Assembly (NCBI GenBank): GCA_029204225.1
Contig: CM055102.1
Location: 24,645,390 to 24,709,389, forward strand
Direction: 5' to 3'
Length of the DNA: 64,000 nt
DNA from: Diphasiastrum complanatum
Taxonomy: Eukaryota; Streptophyta; Lycopodiopsida; Lycopodiales; Lycopodiaceae
A program made the position numbers and the translations under genes. Positions 1 to 11,289 of this stretch are shown here, one piece after another; position 1 is the stretch's first letter, and each line of letters opens with the position of its first letter. A model generated the notes under the pieces. It saw only the letters and a list, made by a program, of their open reading frames with translations. It was not told where the DNA came from and did not search any database.

Positions 1-377
1 CTCATACCTGCCCAAAACCGTGATGGATCATGTATATATAGGTGATGATATCTCACCAAAATCAATCAAGCAATTTCATGTTTTTTCTCTCATAATGGTG
101 CAATTGCTCTCTATGTTCATAATTGTTTGAGTACTTGTGATTACTAATGATTATAGGATTGAATGTAGGTCTGGTGTACAGTACTCAGACTGTGGGAGGC
201 CGTACTTTCACACGTGTGAAGCCTTCTTCAAGGATTTGGGCCATTTAGTGAGGTTCAAGCATAGATTTTTGATGGATTTTGATGGTTCAACTTGTGCTAA
301 ATCTTATGAAATCATAATCTATAGTTTCCCTCATCATTTCAAGTGTTTTAGGATCCTTATTTGCTGTAATTTTTACA
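1..377 (+). repeat. 5' LTR of copia element A (left part outside window)
   Basis: This stretch repeats at 5468-5843 with two substitutions and one single-base indel, so it is the right-hand part of the element's 5' LTR. It ends in ...TTTTTACA, directly followed by a primer binding site. It carries a 14-bp perfect palindrome at 207-220 with a CACGTG (G-box) core, which also occurs in the 3' LTR. The near identity of the two LTRs indicates a recent insertion. The 5' half of this LTR and the left target-site copy lie outside the window. Confidence 0.93.
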
Positions 378-389
378 TGGTATCAGAGT
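378..389 (+). other. Primer binding site, element A
   Basis: TGGTATCAGAGT starts directly at the end of the LTR. It matches the 3' end of initiator tRNA-Met, the usual primer for plant copia elements, in 11 of 12 positions. Confidence 0.9.
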
Positions 390-1188
390 CTAAAGGCTGA
401 AATGAGCTAAATCCTTGGTTTTCATTCAATTTGATTACAATTTTTTATCTAAATCTTGTGTAGATTGGATCTTAGCATCTAGTATTGATTCTAGAACTCA
501 AAGTGAGTCAAATACATTGGAGACTGGTGTTGTGTGACTTCATTTGTAGGTGTCTAGGTGTCTAAAACCAAAGGCAAAGTTGAATTCAATTCACATTACC
601 AAGATAGCAAGTTTTGCTTGCTCCAAGCATTGATTTCTAAGCAAGTTTTGGAGGTGATTTCATAGAGGAGGCTTTCTAGCATTCAAGGAGAGGGAAGATC
701 AGAGTTTTGGGGACTCTTTGAGGCTGTTCTAAGGTGTAGTAGACACCTCCTAAAGTGATTTAGGTTCAGTCCAACCATTGCTTGACTTATGCACCAAATT
801 AGATCAATTTTTCATCAATTTTGATCATTTTTTGCTTGTGATTGGATAGTAGATTGTGTTGCATCCTCATTAAGTTCCATTTAGATCTTTTACAAGTGAT
901 TTTGGAAGTATATTAGGTTGCTGAAATTCACTCTTGATTAGATCATTTGGAAGCTTTAATGTTCTTTATAGAAAGAGGGGCAATTCTACTAGTATTGTCT
1001 ACTTCAATCAAGCAAGTGCATTGTTTCTAGTATTCTATGATTTGATTTTGTTAGAGATCATTCTTAGATCTTTATAGGAAGTCTATTACTGATATTTTCA
1101 GGTCCCTAAGAAGTGGGATAAGGTAGACCTTCAATCAAATCAATAGAAGTAACCTTCATTTGTGTCAAGTTCTTGATTAGGAGACTAG
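390..1188 (+). other. Untranslated leader of element A
   Basis: About 800 bases lie between the PBS and the gag start. I see no convincing ORF, structured RNA or repeat here. The position is that of the packaging and dimerisation leader of a copia element. Confidence 0.6.
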
Positions 1189-2033
1189 ATGGCATCTATA
1201 AATGCATATCTTTTGGATACTAATTAAAGGCTCAACAAAACTAACTATTCCATATGGAAAGTTAGAATGGAATCTATCACGATCATGCAAGATCTGATGC
1301 AAATTGTAAATGGTAAGGAGGGTGAACCTATTCACCCTCAAGAAAGCCAAATACATCAAGAGGTGCAACGTTGCATTACATTGCATAAAAATGAATGTTG
1401 CAAATGAACTCTTAAGAGAGGTAGGAAATTGCACTTCAGCTCAAGATGCTTGGGAGACTTTGCAAAAGGTCTATGAATCCAAGAACCAAACTATAATGTT
1501 AGCTTTGAAGAATCAAATCTATAGAAGCTATCAAAAGAAAAGAGAGAGTGCACATACTTTTGTCCTAAGAGTAAAGGAATTGAACAAAGAGCTAGCCTTT
1601 ATAGGTGACCCTATCAAGGATAAAGAGCTTGTCCAACTCATATTGAATGGACTAAGCTTTGAATTTGACAATTTGGTTCAGGGATATGCAATTTTGGGTA
1701 AGCTACCCATACTTGAAGAACTCCAAGGCACACTCATGGCCGAGGAATCAAGAAGGAGCCAAATGCAAGAGAGGATGGATAGGCTTTCCATCCAAGGTGG
1801 AGATGACCAAGCTCTCTTCACCAAAGGCAAAGGCAAGTCCAAAGGCAAAGGATCAACATTCAAGAAGTCTACAAAGCTTGAGGATCAAGAAGGACCCTCC
1901 ATCAACCACCAAAGTCAAGAAGGACAAATCAAAGGTGAAGTGCTACTATTGTAGCAAGATGGGGCATTATGCCTCGGAATACTTCAAGAGGAAGCAAGAT
2001 CAAAGCCAAGCCAACATGAGCAAAGAGGAGTAG
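1189..2033 (+). pseudogene. copia gag, element A (broken)
   Basis: This would encode the Gag (UBN2-type) capsid and nucleocapsid of a Ty1/copia element. The start is the ATG at 1189, followed by the family's typical YSIWKVRMES motif near 1250. The reading frame is broken by a TAA about 13 codons in, by a frameshift around 1310-1340, and by another near 1890-1910. A TAG at 2031-2033 separates it from pol in the same frame. The CCHC zinc knuckle near 1955-2000 reads CYYCSKMGHYASEY, so its last cysteine is a tyrosine (TGC to TAC). The long middle stretch 1310-1954 carries the helical capsid region and Lys/Gly-rich repeats before the knuckle. A functional Gag cannot come from this copy. Confidence 0.88.
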
Positions 2034-5000
2034 GAGGAGGAGAGTTCACATGAGGACTCTCTCATGATGTCCATATTTTCTTCAACAAGCTTCAAAGGAG
2101 AAGATCCTTGGTGGATTGACTCGGGTGCTAGTTCACACATGACTAGTAAAAGGAAGTTTTTCTCTTCTCTCTTATCTTATGATGGACCTATAAAGTCTAT
2201 CTATACAGCAAATGATGAAGCTTGTAAGATTGAAGGAGTTGGTAGCATTCCCCTTTGCTTAGGATCTTCCAAAAAGATCAACATAGAAGGTGTTTTGTAC
2301 ATTCCTACAATAACAAAGAATCTACTAAGTGTTGGCCAAATGGTAGACAATGGTTTTTGTGTTGACTTTGCTTCAAATGAATGTTTCATCAAGAAGAAGG
2401 GTAAGATAGTGGCTAAGGGCACTAGACTTGGCAAACTTTATAAGTTGACTACATTTGTGGATACTAATGTTGTCATGTTGTCCGAGAAGAGCAAGATATC
2501 TACCTTTACTTTATGGCACAAAAGACTTGGACATGTCAACTCGGGTTCCATGGAGGCTATGATCAAGGAGGAGTATGCTTTAGGCCTACCAAGGTCTATT
2601 GGGAAGGAAGACAAGGTTTGTGAAGCTTGTGCCTTATCCAAGGCACATAAGAAGGTGTTTCCTAACTCCATCACAAAGTCATCTCATCCTCTTGAACTCA
2701 TACACTCGGATGTGCACATTGCTAGCACCAAATCTAATGGAGGTTCATCCATGTCTTTAACCTTCATTGATGACTACTCAAGATATTGTTGGGTGTTCTT
2801 ACTTTCCTTCAAGTCTCAAGTATTTGATACTTTTGTAAAGTTCAAGTTGTTTGTGGAAAAGCATCATGATCATAGCATCAAGATTCTTAGAAGTGACAAT
2901 GGTGGAGAATTCATCTCCAATGAGTTCAAGGCCTTTTGTGAGGAGGAAGGGATCAAGAAAGAGACTTCTTGTCCTTACACTCCTCAACAAAATGGAGTTG
3001 CTGAAATAAGTAATAGAACATTATGTGAATGTTCTAAGGCTTTAAGATTAGATGCTTGTTTGCCCAAATCCTTTTGGGGTGAGTCTCTTGTATGTGCAAA
3101 CTACTTGATGAATAGGGTGTCTTGCAAAGCAATTGAAGGCAAAACTCCTTATGAGATGTTGTATGGAAAGAAGCCCAATCTTAATCACTTGAAAGTTTTT
3201 GGGTGTATATGTTATGTGCATGTGCCATTGGAAACAAGAACCAAGGAGGATCCATCTTCCACAAGAGGGATCATGCTTGGATATGCAAGCTCAAGCAGGG
3301 GCTACAAAGTCTATCTCCCATCCTTGAACAAATTTGTTGTTTCAAGGGATGTCATCTTTGATGAACATCATATGCATATGCTTGAATAAGGCTCAAGTGC
3401 TCCAACAATCAAGAAGAAGATGGCCGAGGAGCAAGATCTTGGTTTTGAGGAGGAGCTCATGGAGGAGCAAGCACCAAACCCACCTATCACACCAAGGAGA
3501 TCTTCAAGGGCAAAAGTGGAGCCATCAAGGCTCACATATCAAGGCAAAGGACAGCAAGTTGAGGGTATCTCATCCACTTCTTATGCTTTATCTAGTTTTG
3601 AAGAACCATCTAATGTTGAAGATGCATTGAACTCCAAAGAATGGTATAAAGCTATGTTGGATGAGTATGATGCCTTGATTGAGAATGAAACTTGGTTGCT
3701 TGTTGAGAGACCTCAAAGGAATGTAATAGGATGCAAGTGGGTCTTAAAGCTTAAGCTGAATGCAAATGGGAGTGTTAACAAACATAAAGCAAGATTAGTT
3801 GCAAAAGGTTATGCTCAAGAGAGAGGGATAGACTATGAGGAAACTTTTGCACCCGTGGCCAAGATGGTCACAATAAGGCTAATCATTGCACTTGCATCAC
3901 ATTTTGGATGGATTCTATGTCAAATGGATGTCTCTAATGCTTTCTTGAATGGTTTTTTGGAAGAGGATATCTATATGGAGCAGCCACAAGGGTTCATCAA
4001 GCATGGAATGGAGAACAAAGTATGCCATCTCCAAAGAAGCATCTACGGCTTGAAGCAAGCCTCGAGATCTTGGAATTCAAGACTACATTGCTATCTTATT
4101 TCACTTTCTTTTGTTCAAAGTGAATATGATCCCACTCTTTACATTAAATTTGATGATGTTGGTATTGTACTTTTACTCATTTATGTAGATGACATCATCA
4201 TTAGTGGAAATAGTGTGGATGGTATTGAAAAAATCAAGATAGATCTATCCTTAGAGTTCAAGATGGTAGATCTAGGGTGTCTTCACTTCATCTTAGGCAT
4301 AGAAGTACTTAGAGGGTCTGATTTTATCTTTATAAGTCAAGTAAACTATGCTCAAAGTCTTTTGAAGAAGTTTAAGATGGAAGTATGCAAAAGTGTTGAC
4401 ACACCAATGGAGCAAGATGTAAAAGTGCCAAATGAAGATGATGAAAGATCCTTCATGGACATCACTTTGTTTAGGAAACCTATAGGTTCCTTAATGTGGA
4501 TCACTATAACTAGACCAGATCTTAGCTTTAGTGTATGTAGGTTGAGCCAATCCATGCAAAAGCCATTGAATATCCATTGGAAAAAGGCTAAGAGGATTCT
4601 AAGATACATCTCGGGTACATTGGATTTTGGGATTCTATATAGAGGAGATGTGATTAACCTTCATGCATTTAGTGATTCAGATTTTGCAAGGGACAAGAGG
4701 GATAGGAAATCAACAAGTGCCTATTCAACTTTCATAGGAGAAGGTGTGGTTTCATGGCTTTCAAAAAAGCAAGAAACTATATCTCTATCTTCAATCGAGG
4801 CCGAGTACAAAGCTTTGACAACCACTACAAAGGATGTACTTTGGATCAAGAGATTATTGGTGGAACTAAAGACCATGGATTCAGAGGAGGCACCAATCAT
4901 CTACAATGACAATATATCAGCCCAACACCTTGCATCTAACCCAATCTTCCATGCAAGATCTAAGCATATTGAGATATGCCATCACTTTGTGAGAGAAATG

Positions 5001-5147
5001 GTGCAAGCCAAGGAGATTGCTTTGGAGCATGTTCCAAGCAATGAATGTGTAGCTGATCTACTTACTAAACCACTTCAAAAGACACCTTTTATGAAGTTTA
5101 GATCATCACTTGGAGTGATTAGTAAAGAAATGATTGAACCAAGCTAG
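2034..5147 (+). pseudogene. copia pol polyprotein, element A (protease-integrase-RT-RNase H; one internal stop)
   Basis: This is a nearly intact pol in one frame. The domains in order are: aspartic protease with DSGASSHM near 2118; GAG-pre-integrase with LWHKRLGH near 2513 and a downstream C-x2-C (zinc binding); the integrase core with HSD near 2705, FIDDYSRY near 2765 and SDNGGEF near 2892; reverse transcriptase with YVDD near 4181; and RNase H with the SDSDFA and SIEAEY motifs at 4670-4810. The only interruption is TAA at 3387-3389, between integrase and RT; the frame then continues to TAG at 5145-5147. The protein order IN-RT-RH is diagnostic of Ty1/copia. Only the upstream TAG and this stop disable a reading frame of roughly 1030 codons. 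Confidence 0.92.
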
Positions 5148-5149
5148 AT

Positions 5150-5161
5150 AGTGAGGAGGAG
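5150..5161 (+). other. Polypurine tract, element A
   Basis: AGTGAGGAGGAG is a purine-rich tract just after the pol stop that directly abuts the 3' LTR. This is the expected plus-strand priming site. Confidence 0.85.
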
Positions 5162-5843
5162 TGTTAAAAATTCACAATTCTAGCTTGACTAGTTTTGGTC
5201 ATATGACTTGTAAATAGTTAGATGGTCATGATGTGGCTTGTCACATGTGCCAAATAGCATAGGATTCCATTCATAAGGATGTTCTCAAGTAGACCTAAGT
5301 GTTAGAACCTTTGGAATGAGTCCAGATTATGCTTAGATACAAGGGAGAAAAAATAGGAGCTATTTTTGGTAATTTTTGCATTGTTGAGGGATCTCCAAGA
5401 TTCCAACCCTAACTTGGTAGGGATGAAAGATCCACCAAAATTAGCATTAGGGATAGGTTTAGGGCTACTCATACCTACCCAAAACCGTGATGGATCATGT
5501 GTATATAGGTGATGATATCTCACCAAAATCAATCAAGCAATTTCATGTTTTTTCTCTCATAATGGTGCAATTGCTCTCTATGTTCATAATTGTTTGAGTA
5601 CTTGTGATTACTAATGATTATAGGATTGAATGTAGGTCTGGTGTACAGTACTCAGACTGTGGGAGGCCGTACTTTCACACGTGTGAAGCCTTCTTCAAGG
5701 ATTTGGGCCATTTAGTGAGGTTCAAGCATAGATTTTTGATGGATTTTGATGGTTCAACTTGTGCTAATCTTATGAAATCATAATCTATAGTTTCCCTCAT
5801 CATTTCAAGTGTTTTAGGATCCTTATTTGCTGTAATTTTTACA
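5162..5843 (+). repeat. 3' LTR of copia element A (682 bp)
   Basis: The LTR starts TGTTAAAAATTC directly after the PPT and ends ...TTTTTACA. Its last 376 bases match 1-377 almost exactly. The CACGTG-centred palindrome is at 5674-5687. The next bases (tgcat, 5844-5848) would be the right copy of a 5-bp target duplication, which cannot be tested without the left flank. Confidence 0.93.
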
Positions 5844-6099
5844 TGCATGTTATCAAATTTGAATCTACCTAACTCAAACTCGACCTATTCTAGAAGGTTA
5901 TGTGCTCGATTCACATACCTTTTATGTACAACATAGATTACAATGAAAATAACCATGGACATGGCCCCAAACTTGAGATAGGAAGATAATATTTTACTAA
6001 TCTTCATAGGAACCATAGAAATGGTTCAAAACCGTCTTCAAAGAGCTCAAACGAGCTATTAAGAGTAATACCAAGTAGCAATTTGTTGCTGGCCAGTTA

Positions 6100-6633
6100 T
6101 TGTCTCTCCTTGCTGCCTCACATCTTGACAATAAAATCCATGGCTTCAGTAGGGATTTCGTGCTCTCTATTTATGAAGAGACACCGGCTGAATCATCGCA
6201 TCAGGCATCGAGTTCACATAGTCGACGTTGTGTACGCAATGAGATCGTTGTTCCTGACTCGCCTTCTGTGAAACGTTGTCATACTAGGAAACCAACCCCA
6301 GTTGCGCTTCCACCCCCTGTTGCAACCCGCACTGAGCTACCCGTCCCTCAATCCACCGATGCATCCCTCGCCTTTGCTTCCTCACAGGGTCAGTCTGTGA
6401 CAATTGGATCTACCATTCCAATCATAGGTACCCAAGCCGCCTCACCCCCACAGATCCGAGTCATTTTTCCAAACACACAATCTTTCATGGATATGTTCGA
6501 TGATTCCAATCCACTGGGTCCATATGAGATCTTTGAAATGCCCAAAAGCCACGGTCCCTTTGCACTCCAATTCCCTAGAAGAGGATTCAAACAGTTCCAT
6601 GATACCGCTACCGAATTTGATGATTCTTTCTAG
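6100..6633 (+). CDS. Unassigned ORF, probably part of a decayed retroelement
   Basis: An open frame of 177 codons runs here, and it may extend upstream in the same frame. I do not recognise the product. The N-terminal part is Ser/His/Arg-rich, the middle is Pro/Ala/Thr-rich (residues about 55-110), and the C-terminus has a more ordered acidic and aromatic stretch ending in EFDDSF. It lies about 470 bases upstream of a PPT and LTR of the same orientation (7091-7816). This makes it most likely an accessory or terminal coding segment of that element. There is no signal peptide or membrane segment. It could also be chance read-through. Confidence 0.35.
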   Translation: MSLLAASHLDNKIHGFSRDFVLSIYEETPAESSHQASSSHSRRCVRNEIVVPDSPSVKRCHTRKPTPVALPPPVATRTELPVPQSTDASLAFASSQGQSVTIGSTIPIIGTQAASPPQIRVIFPNTQSFMDMFDDSNPLGPYEIFEMPKSHGPFALQFPRRGFKQFHDTATEFDDSF

Positions 6634-7090
6634 ATCAACCAGCAAGATCATAAAAAACCATTAGGGTCGTTCATGTTGTACCGTCTTCAAAGCAGTTCGA
6701 TGCCACGGTGCCAATCGACTATCTTTGCAAATGATTTGTCCAAGTTGGCATCCACTGTTACAAGATGAGATGATTGCCTACCATCTTTGGCATTCAATCC
6801 AAATCTTCCCATGGTGTCAGATAAAGTCCAAGACTAGCTGTCGATTGCAAGACTATATCATTGTGTAGCCATGCTAGGAGGTTCTTAGGAATCAAGATTT
6901 TTGGTCTGGATAACTTCCAATTGGATTGCTGGAGCCAATAAGTGCTTTTTTTTGCACAAACATTACTTCAATACAGAGCGTTTGAAATTCGTGAAGAAGG
7001 TGCAGTACCATCTCATCAAGGTATGACACGAGCAGAACCAAAGTCTGAAGTAAATAATCTCATGAGGTGTCATGGAACCACCACCGATTT
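6634..7090 (+). other. Non-coding 3' region before a PPT
   Basis: No credible coding frame runs through this interval. Its position between the preceding ORF and the PPT fits a 3' untranslated segment of a retroelement. Confidence 0.4.
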
Positions 7091-7103
7091 TGGTGGGGGA
7101 TAT
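7091..7103 (+). other. Polypurine tract
   Basis: TGGTGGGGGATAT directly precedes an LTR start (TGTTGGA). Confidence 0.7.
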
Positions 7104-7816
7104 TGTTGGAGGGTTTGCAGATCTCGAATCAACCCTAACCCTAGTAAATAAGTGAGAGGGATTCAACACCCTGTGTGTGTAAGTCTCCAACCCGATGATC
7201 ACATAGTTATTTGATAGTTAGAAAGTCAATAAAGACTTTAGGTCTTTTTGTGGGACTTTTATTGTCGTAGGGCCTAAATGTCAAGTTAGTGAGTAAAGTT
7301 GGGACTCCCACCAAAATTGGTTAGGATTTTGAGGCCAAGGCCCTCCTCTCCACTATAAATAGGGGCAAACTCGAGTTTGCTACACATGTTCATATTCGCA
7401 TTTCAATACAAGCAGATTGGTTCTCTTATGGAATAGATTTGTGAATGTCCTTGCTCTATATCTTTTTCCTTCCATCTCTCATACTTTTGTTGTATTTGCT
7501 AATTGTTGGATCTGATTGTTATTGGGATTGCATGATCTTATGCTTTTTGTGAGAGAGAAAGGGAGAGAAAGAAAGAGTAAGCTATCTTCATTGTGGATCG
7601 TAGTATTAATGGATGTGTAGTATTAATGGTTATGGTTAATGGATGTTAGAATTAGATGTGAATCTTCCACTCATGCTGAAATCTGAGATATGCTATCACT
7701 CTCATGGGAACGAACCTACGCATGACAACTAACTTCATCTCCTTGATGCTAGAATGCTTAGATCTTAGATTGAGGATAGGCCAGGAAAGAAACCCACTAT
7801 AGATACACATCCAACA
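7104..7816 (+). repeat. 3' LTR of an unidentified LTR element (713 bp)
   Basis: The LTR begins TGTTGGAGGG and ends ACATCCAACA. The ends therefore form the TGTTGGA/TCCAACA inverted pair, and a PPT sits directly upstream. A TATA-like CTATAAATAGGGG at about 7353 lies in the expected promoter position. The matching 5' LTR is not in the window, so the element is truncated on its left. Confidence 0.75.
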
Positions 7817-7921
7817 CAGTAAGAAAAGTCAAAACATCAACATGCCAAACTCTTCAGCAAGTATTGCAGGAAGAAAGGACATGATATAAAGGACTACAAA
7901 ATCTTAGTGACAAAGAACTAA
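7817..7921 (+). pseudogene. Retroelement zinc-knuckle fragment
   Basis: A short frame encodes KYCRKKGHDIKDYK, a CCHC nucleocapsid knuckle in which the first and last cysteines have become Ser and Tyr. It ends in a stop. It is a relic only. Confidence 0.5.
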
Positions 7922-8040
7922 TAGGCTCACCCAGGTGCAAGTTCAATTACCTATTTAGAACCAGGCAGAATTATATGTATGCCATTGTGCTCTTGCCATA
8001 AATTTTTCAAGTATACTGTTCTTTGATCAATCTTGTGCAA

Positions 8041-8117
8041 TCACAACACCTCAGTAAGATCTTGTAAGGTGTGTGGTGAAGTTCACACGTGATAAAAACT
8101 TCACATGGTATCAGAGC
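8041..8117 (+). repeat. 3' end of the 5' LTR, plus PBS, of copia element B
   Basis: A perfect TGGTATCAGAGC (8106-8117) follows ...AACTTCACA. That is the end of a copia 5' LTR and its tRNA-Met binding site. The upstream limit of the LTR is not clear. A CACACGTG motif lies at 8084-8091, and a full CACACGTGTG lies in the leader at 8291-8300. Confidence 0.75.
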
Positions 8118-8880
8118 TTCATGCTTTCAAGAGGTGAGGGTGTATACCTCAGATCAACAGTGCTTTTGCTTGTAGAAACTCGAATTTGGGAGAGGGATTC
8201 AAACTCGTTGAAAAACAGCTATCTATGGATCATAAGTGAATCAAAATGAGCCTAATCTGCTCCAGCAGAGCCTTGTACTGATAGAGAGCTCACACGTGTG
8301 AAATCAACCCTCATTAATTGAGTGCTACTTCTCAAGGATTGATCCAAATTTGATGTTCTATAGCTTGTTGGATAGGTATTGAAGAGTAGAATGTGTTGCT
8401 CGAGTTTCTAAATCAATTTGATCTGTTTTTAGAAGAGATTTAGGCAATCAGAGAGTTTGAGAGAGTACTCAACTCGTGGGATATGCCAAAGTGAGCACAC
8501 ATCAGTTCTTTTCACCAATTTCATCAATTTTCACTATCAATCAAGTAGAATTGGATAGAAGTGAGTATTATGAGGTCTTAGACTTTTCATTTCACACAAA
8601 TTATTGTGTTTGAGTTGAAAGTAAGTTCCTAGAGAGTTTTTCAATTTTTTGAAACTCGTGGGAGAGATAGACTTCTTACTTGCATGTGCTTCATTTTTGT
8701 GACTGAAGCAAGATCCAAATTCAAGATAGATTGATTTTCTGTGTTGAGAGTTTGTTCTCACAATCTATTGCTAGATTTCATAGATTGGATCAACATCGTC
8801 TGTGTTGTATCCTAGGTTGAGATAGCAAGCAACATCTTTCAACTCCATCTTTGTCATTACTAGAATTTCTCATAGAGAAG

Positions 8881-9770
8881 ATGTCTTCATCTGGGTCACA
8901 TTTCTTGGAGCACAGTGAGAGATTAACATCTTCCAATTATGCAATGTGGAAGATTAGAATGGAATCATTGTTGATTCTACAGGATGTAATGGACATTGTG
9001 AGTGGAGCTGAAGAAGAACCTGCTGCACCTAATAAAGCTGCAGCATTTCACGAAAGAACCAAAATAGCCCTTCATTTTATAAAAAATGAATGTAACCAAT
9101 GAAGTGTTAAGAGAGATCTATACATGCACCACTGCCAAGGAAGCTTGGGATACCCTAAAAACAATCTATGAAATCAAAAATACTTCTAGATTGCTTACAC
9201 TTAGAAACCAAATCTTTCTAAGTTATCAGAGAGTAGATGAGAGTGCTTCATCATATGTAATGAGAGTTAAGGATCTTCATCAAGAGTTAGCTGGTATTGG
9301 AGATGCTCTTAAGAACACTGAACTTGTTCAAGTAGTTCTTAATGGACTTAGAGATGAGTATGACAATATTGTGCAGACTTATGTTGTCAGGGAGGATCTT
9401 CCATCCTTGGAGACACTGCAAGGTGTTCTCATTGCTGAAGAAAGCAGGCAAGAGAACAAGATGCTGAGGATCAACAGACTTTCAGTGAAAGATGGTGGAG
9501 ATGACAAAGCACTCTTCATCAGAGACAACTCAAGAGGCAAGGGCAAAGGACAACAACACTTCAAGAAGGACAAAGCCAAGGAAGGTGGTGAGTTCCAATC
9601 CTCACAAGCTGCAACATCCAGTGGCAAGAAGAAGCTGTCAAAGATCAAGTGTTTTTTCTGTGGCAAGAAAGGACACTATGCATCAAACAGTTTCAAGAAG
9701 AAGAACCAATCTAAGCAGGCTTACCTTACTAATGAGGATGAGTGTGAGGGTGTTGAGAGTGAAAGAGAGG
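8881..9770 (+). pseudogene. copia gag, element B (frameshifted)
   Basis: The coding start is taken at ATG 8881, followed by the conserved SNYAMWKIRMES motif. The frame shifts at an A-run near 9080-9088, where one extra base changes the frame, and then continues from 9086 onwards. The zinc knuckle near 9650-9695 reads CFFCGKKGHYASNS, with the last Cys replaced by Ser. The knuckle is preceded by a Lys/Gly-rich basic linker. The element is closely related to the minus-strand relic at 41941-44757. Confidence 0.87.
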
Positions 9771-11289
9771 ATTCATTTATGATGTCTGCTTTTTCATGTG
9801 GGGCTAGTTCCCATATGTCTAGTTCTAGAAACTCTTTCACTAGTCTCATGCCATATATAGGTGCAAAAAGATCAATCTATACTGCTAATGATGTAGAGTG
9901 TAGAATTGAAGGAATAGGTAACATTCCTCTGCATGCATCATTATCAAAATCTTTTTGCTTACAAGATGTACTTTATGTACCTAGACTAACCGAGAATCTC
10001 ATTAGTGTAAGACAGTTGTTTGATAGTGGATTGGATGTCAAGTTTCAAGTTGACAAGTGTATAATCTCAAGAGAAAATAAAGTTATTGCTAGAGGATCTA
10101 GAATTGGTAAGCTGTACAAACTAGATTCCAGGGAGAGTGCTAACATTTCAGATATTGCTTATGAGACCAAGGTTCTTCAGGAGGATCTGTGGCATAAGAG
10201 ATTGGGACATTCCAATTTCAAAGCCATGCAATCTATGGTCAAGGAAGGAAAAGCTATTGGACTACCAAAGACATTATCAAAGGAGCTTCTACCTTGTGAA
10301 GGTTGTGTTCTGGCAAAATTACACAGAAGGCCTCTTCCTAGATCAAGCATCAAAACAAAGCAACCATTTGAACTCGTGCACTCTGATGTTCGTTTCTCAT
10401 CAACTAAGAGCAAAGGAGGAGCAAATTGCTTTGTTTCTTTTGTAGATGATTATACAAGATATTCTTGGATCTATATGCTATCTTCTAATGACATGGTTTA
10501 TGATGTTTTTCCTACTTTCAAAGCTTATGTAGAAAAGCAGTTTTCTTTCAAGTTGAAAGCTTTGAGAAGTGACAGTGGAGGAGAATACACCTCCAATAAG
10601 TTTAAAGACTTTTGTGAGAGAGAGGGAATTCAAGGAGAGTTTTCTTGTTCATATACTCCTCAGCAAAATGGAGTTGTTGAGAGAAGAAAATAGAACTTTG
10701 TGTGAATGTGCAAAAGCCATTAGGCTAGAAGCTTCTCTACCTAAAGAGTTTTGGGGAGAGGCAGTTTCATGTGCAAACTATCTTTGCAATAGGCTTCCTA
10801 ATCTTGATTTGAGATGTTGTATAAGAAAAAGCCTCAGGTAGATCATCTTAGGATTTTTGGCTGTGTATGCTTTGTGCATGTACCTCTAGAAATTAGGAAG
10901 AAGGAAGATCCTAGTGCAGTTAAAGGAATTTTTGTAGGATATGCATCTACTAAAAAAGCATGCAATATATTTTTCCTGTACTAACAAGAATGTTGTTAGT
11001 AGAGATGTGATCTTCCATGAAGATCAGAAGTTTAACTTGGATGATGCACAGATCAAGGAGTCTCATGCAAGATCTACAATCATTAACCTTGATGATGCTC
11101 AAGAAGTGGTGAGGCCGAGGCTTGAGGAGGAGCAATTTCAAGCTACCACACCAAGAAGATCTACACGAGCAAGATCTAAACCAAGGAGGCTCATGTATGA
11201 TGAAGAAGGAAGGCAAGTGGAAGGTAAAACTTCCTATCATGCTCTCTTCATATCAGATGAAGAGCCTAAAGATGTCCAAGAAGCTCTCT
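9771..11289 (+). pseudogene. copia protease-integrase, element B (broken and truncated)
   Basis: This continues the gag frame. The protease motif reads SCGASSHM: the catalytic Asp of the usual D-S-G is missing, apparently through a small deletion that also removed the preceding WW-type segment. GAG-pre-integrase (LWHKRLGHSNF) and an integrase core ([28 protein letters not shown]) follow. Frameshifts lie at about 10690, 10840 and 10960. The linker region with the STRARSKPRR motif ends at VQEAL (about 11288), where sequence of a gypsy element begins abruptly. RT and RNase H of this element are absent. Confidence 0.88.
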
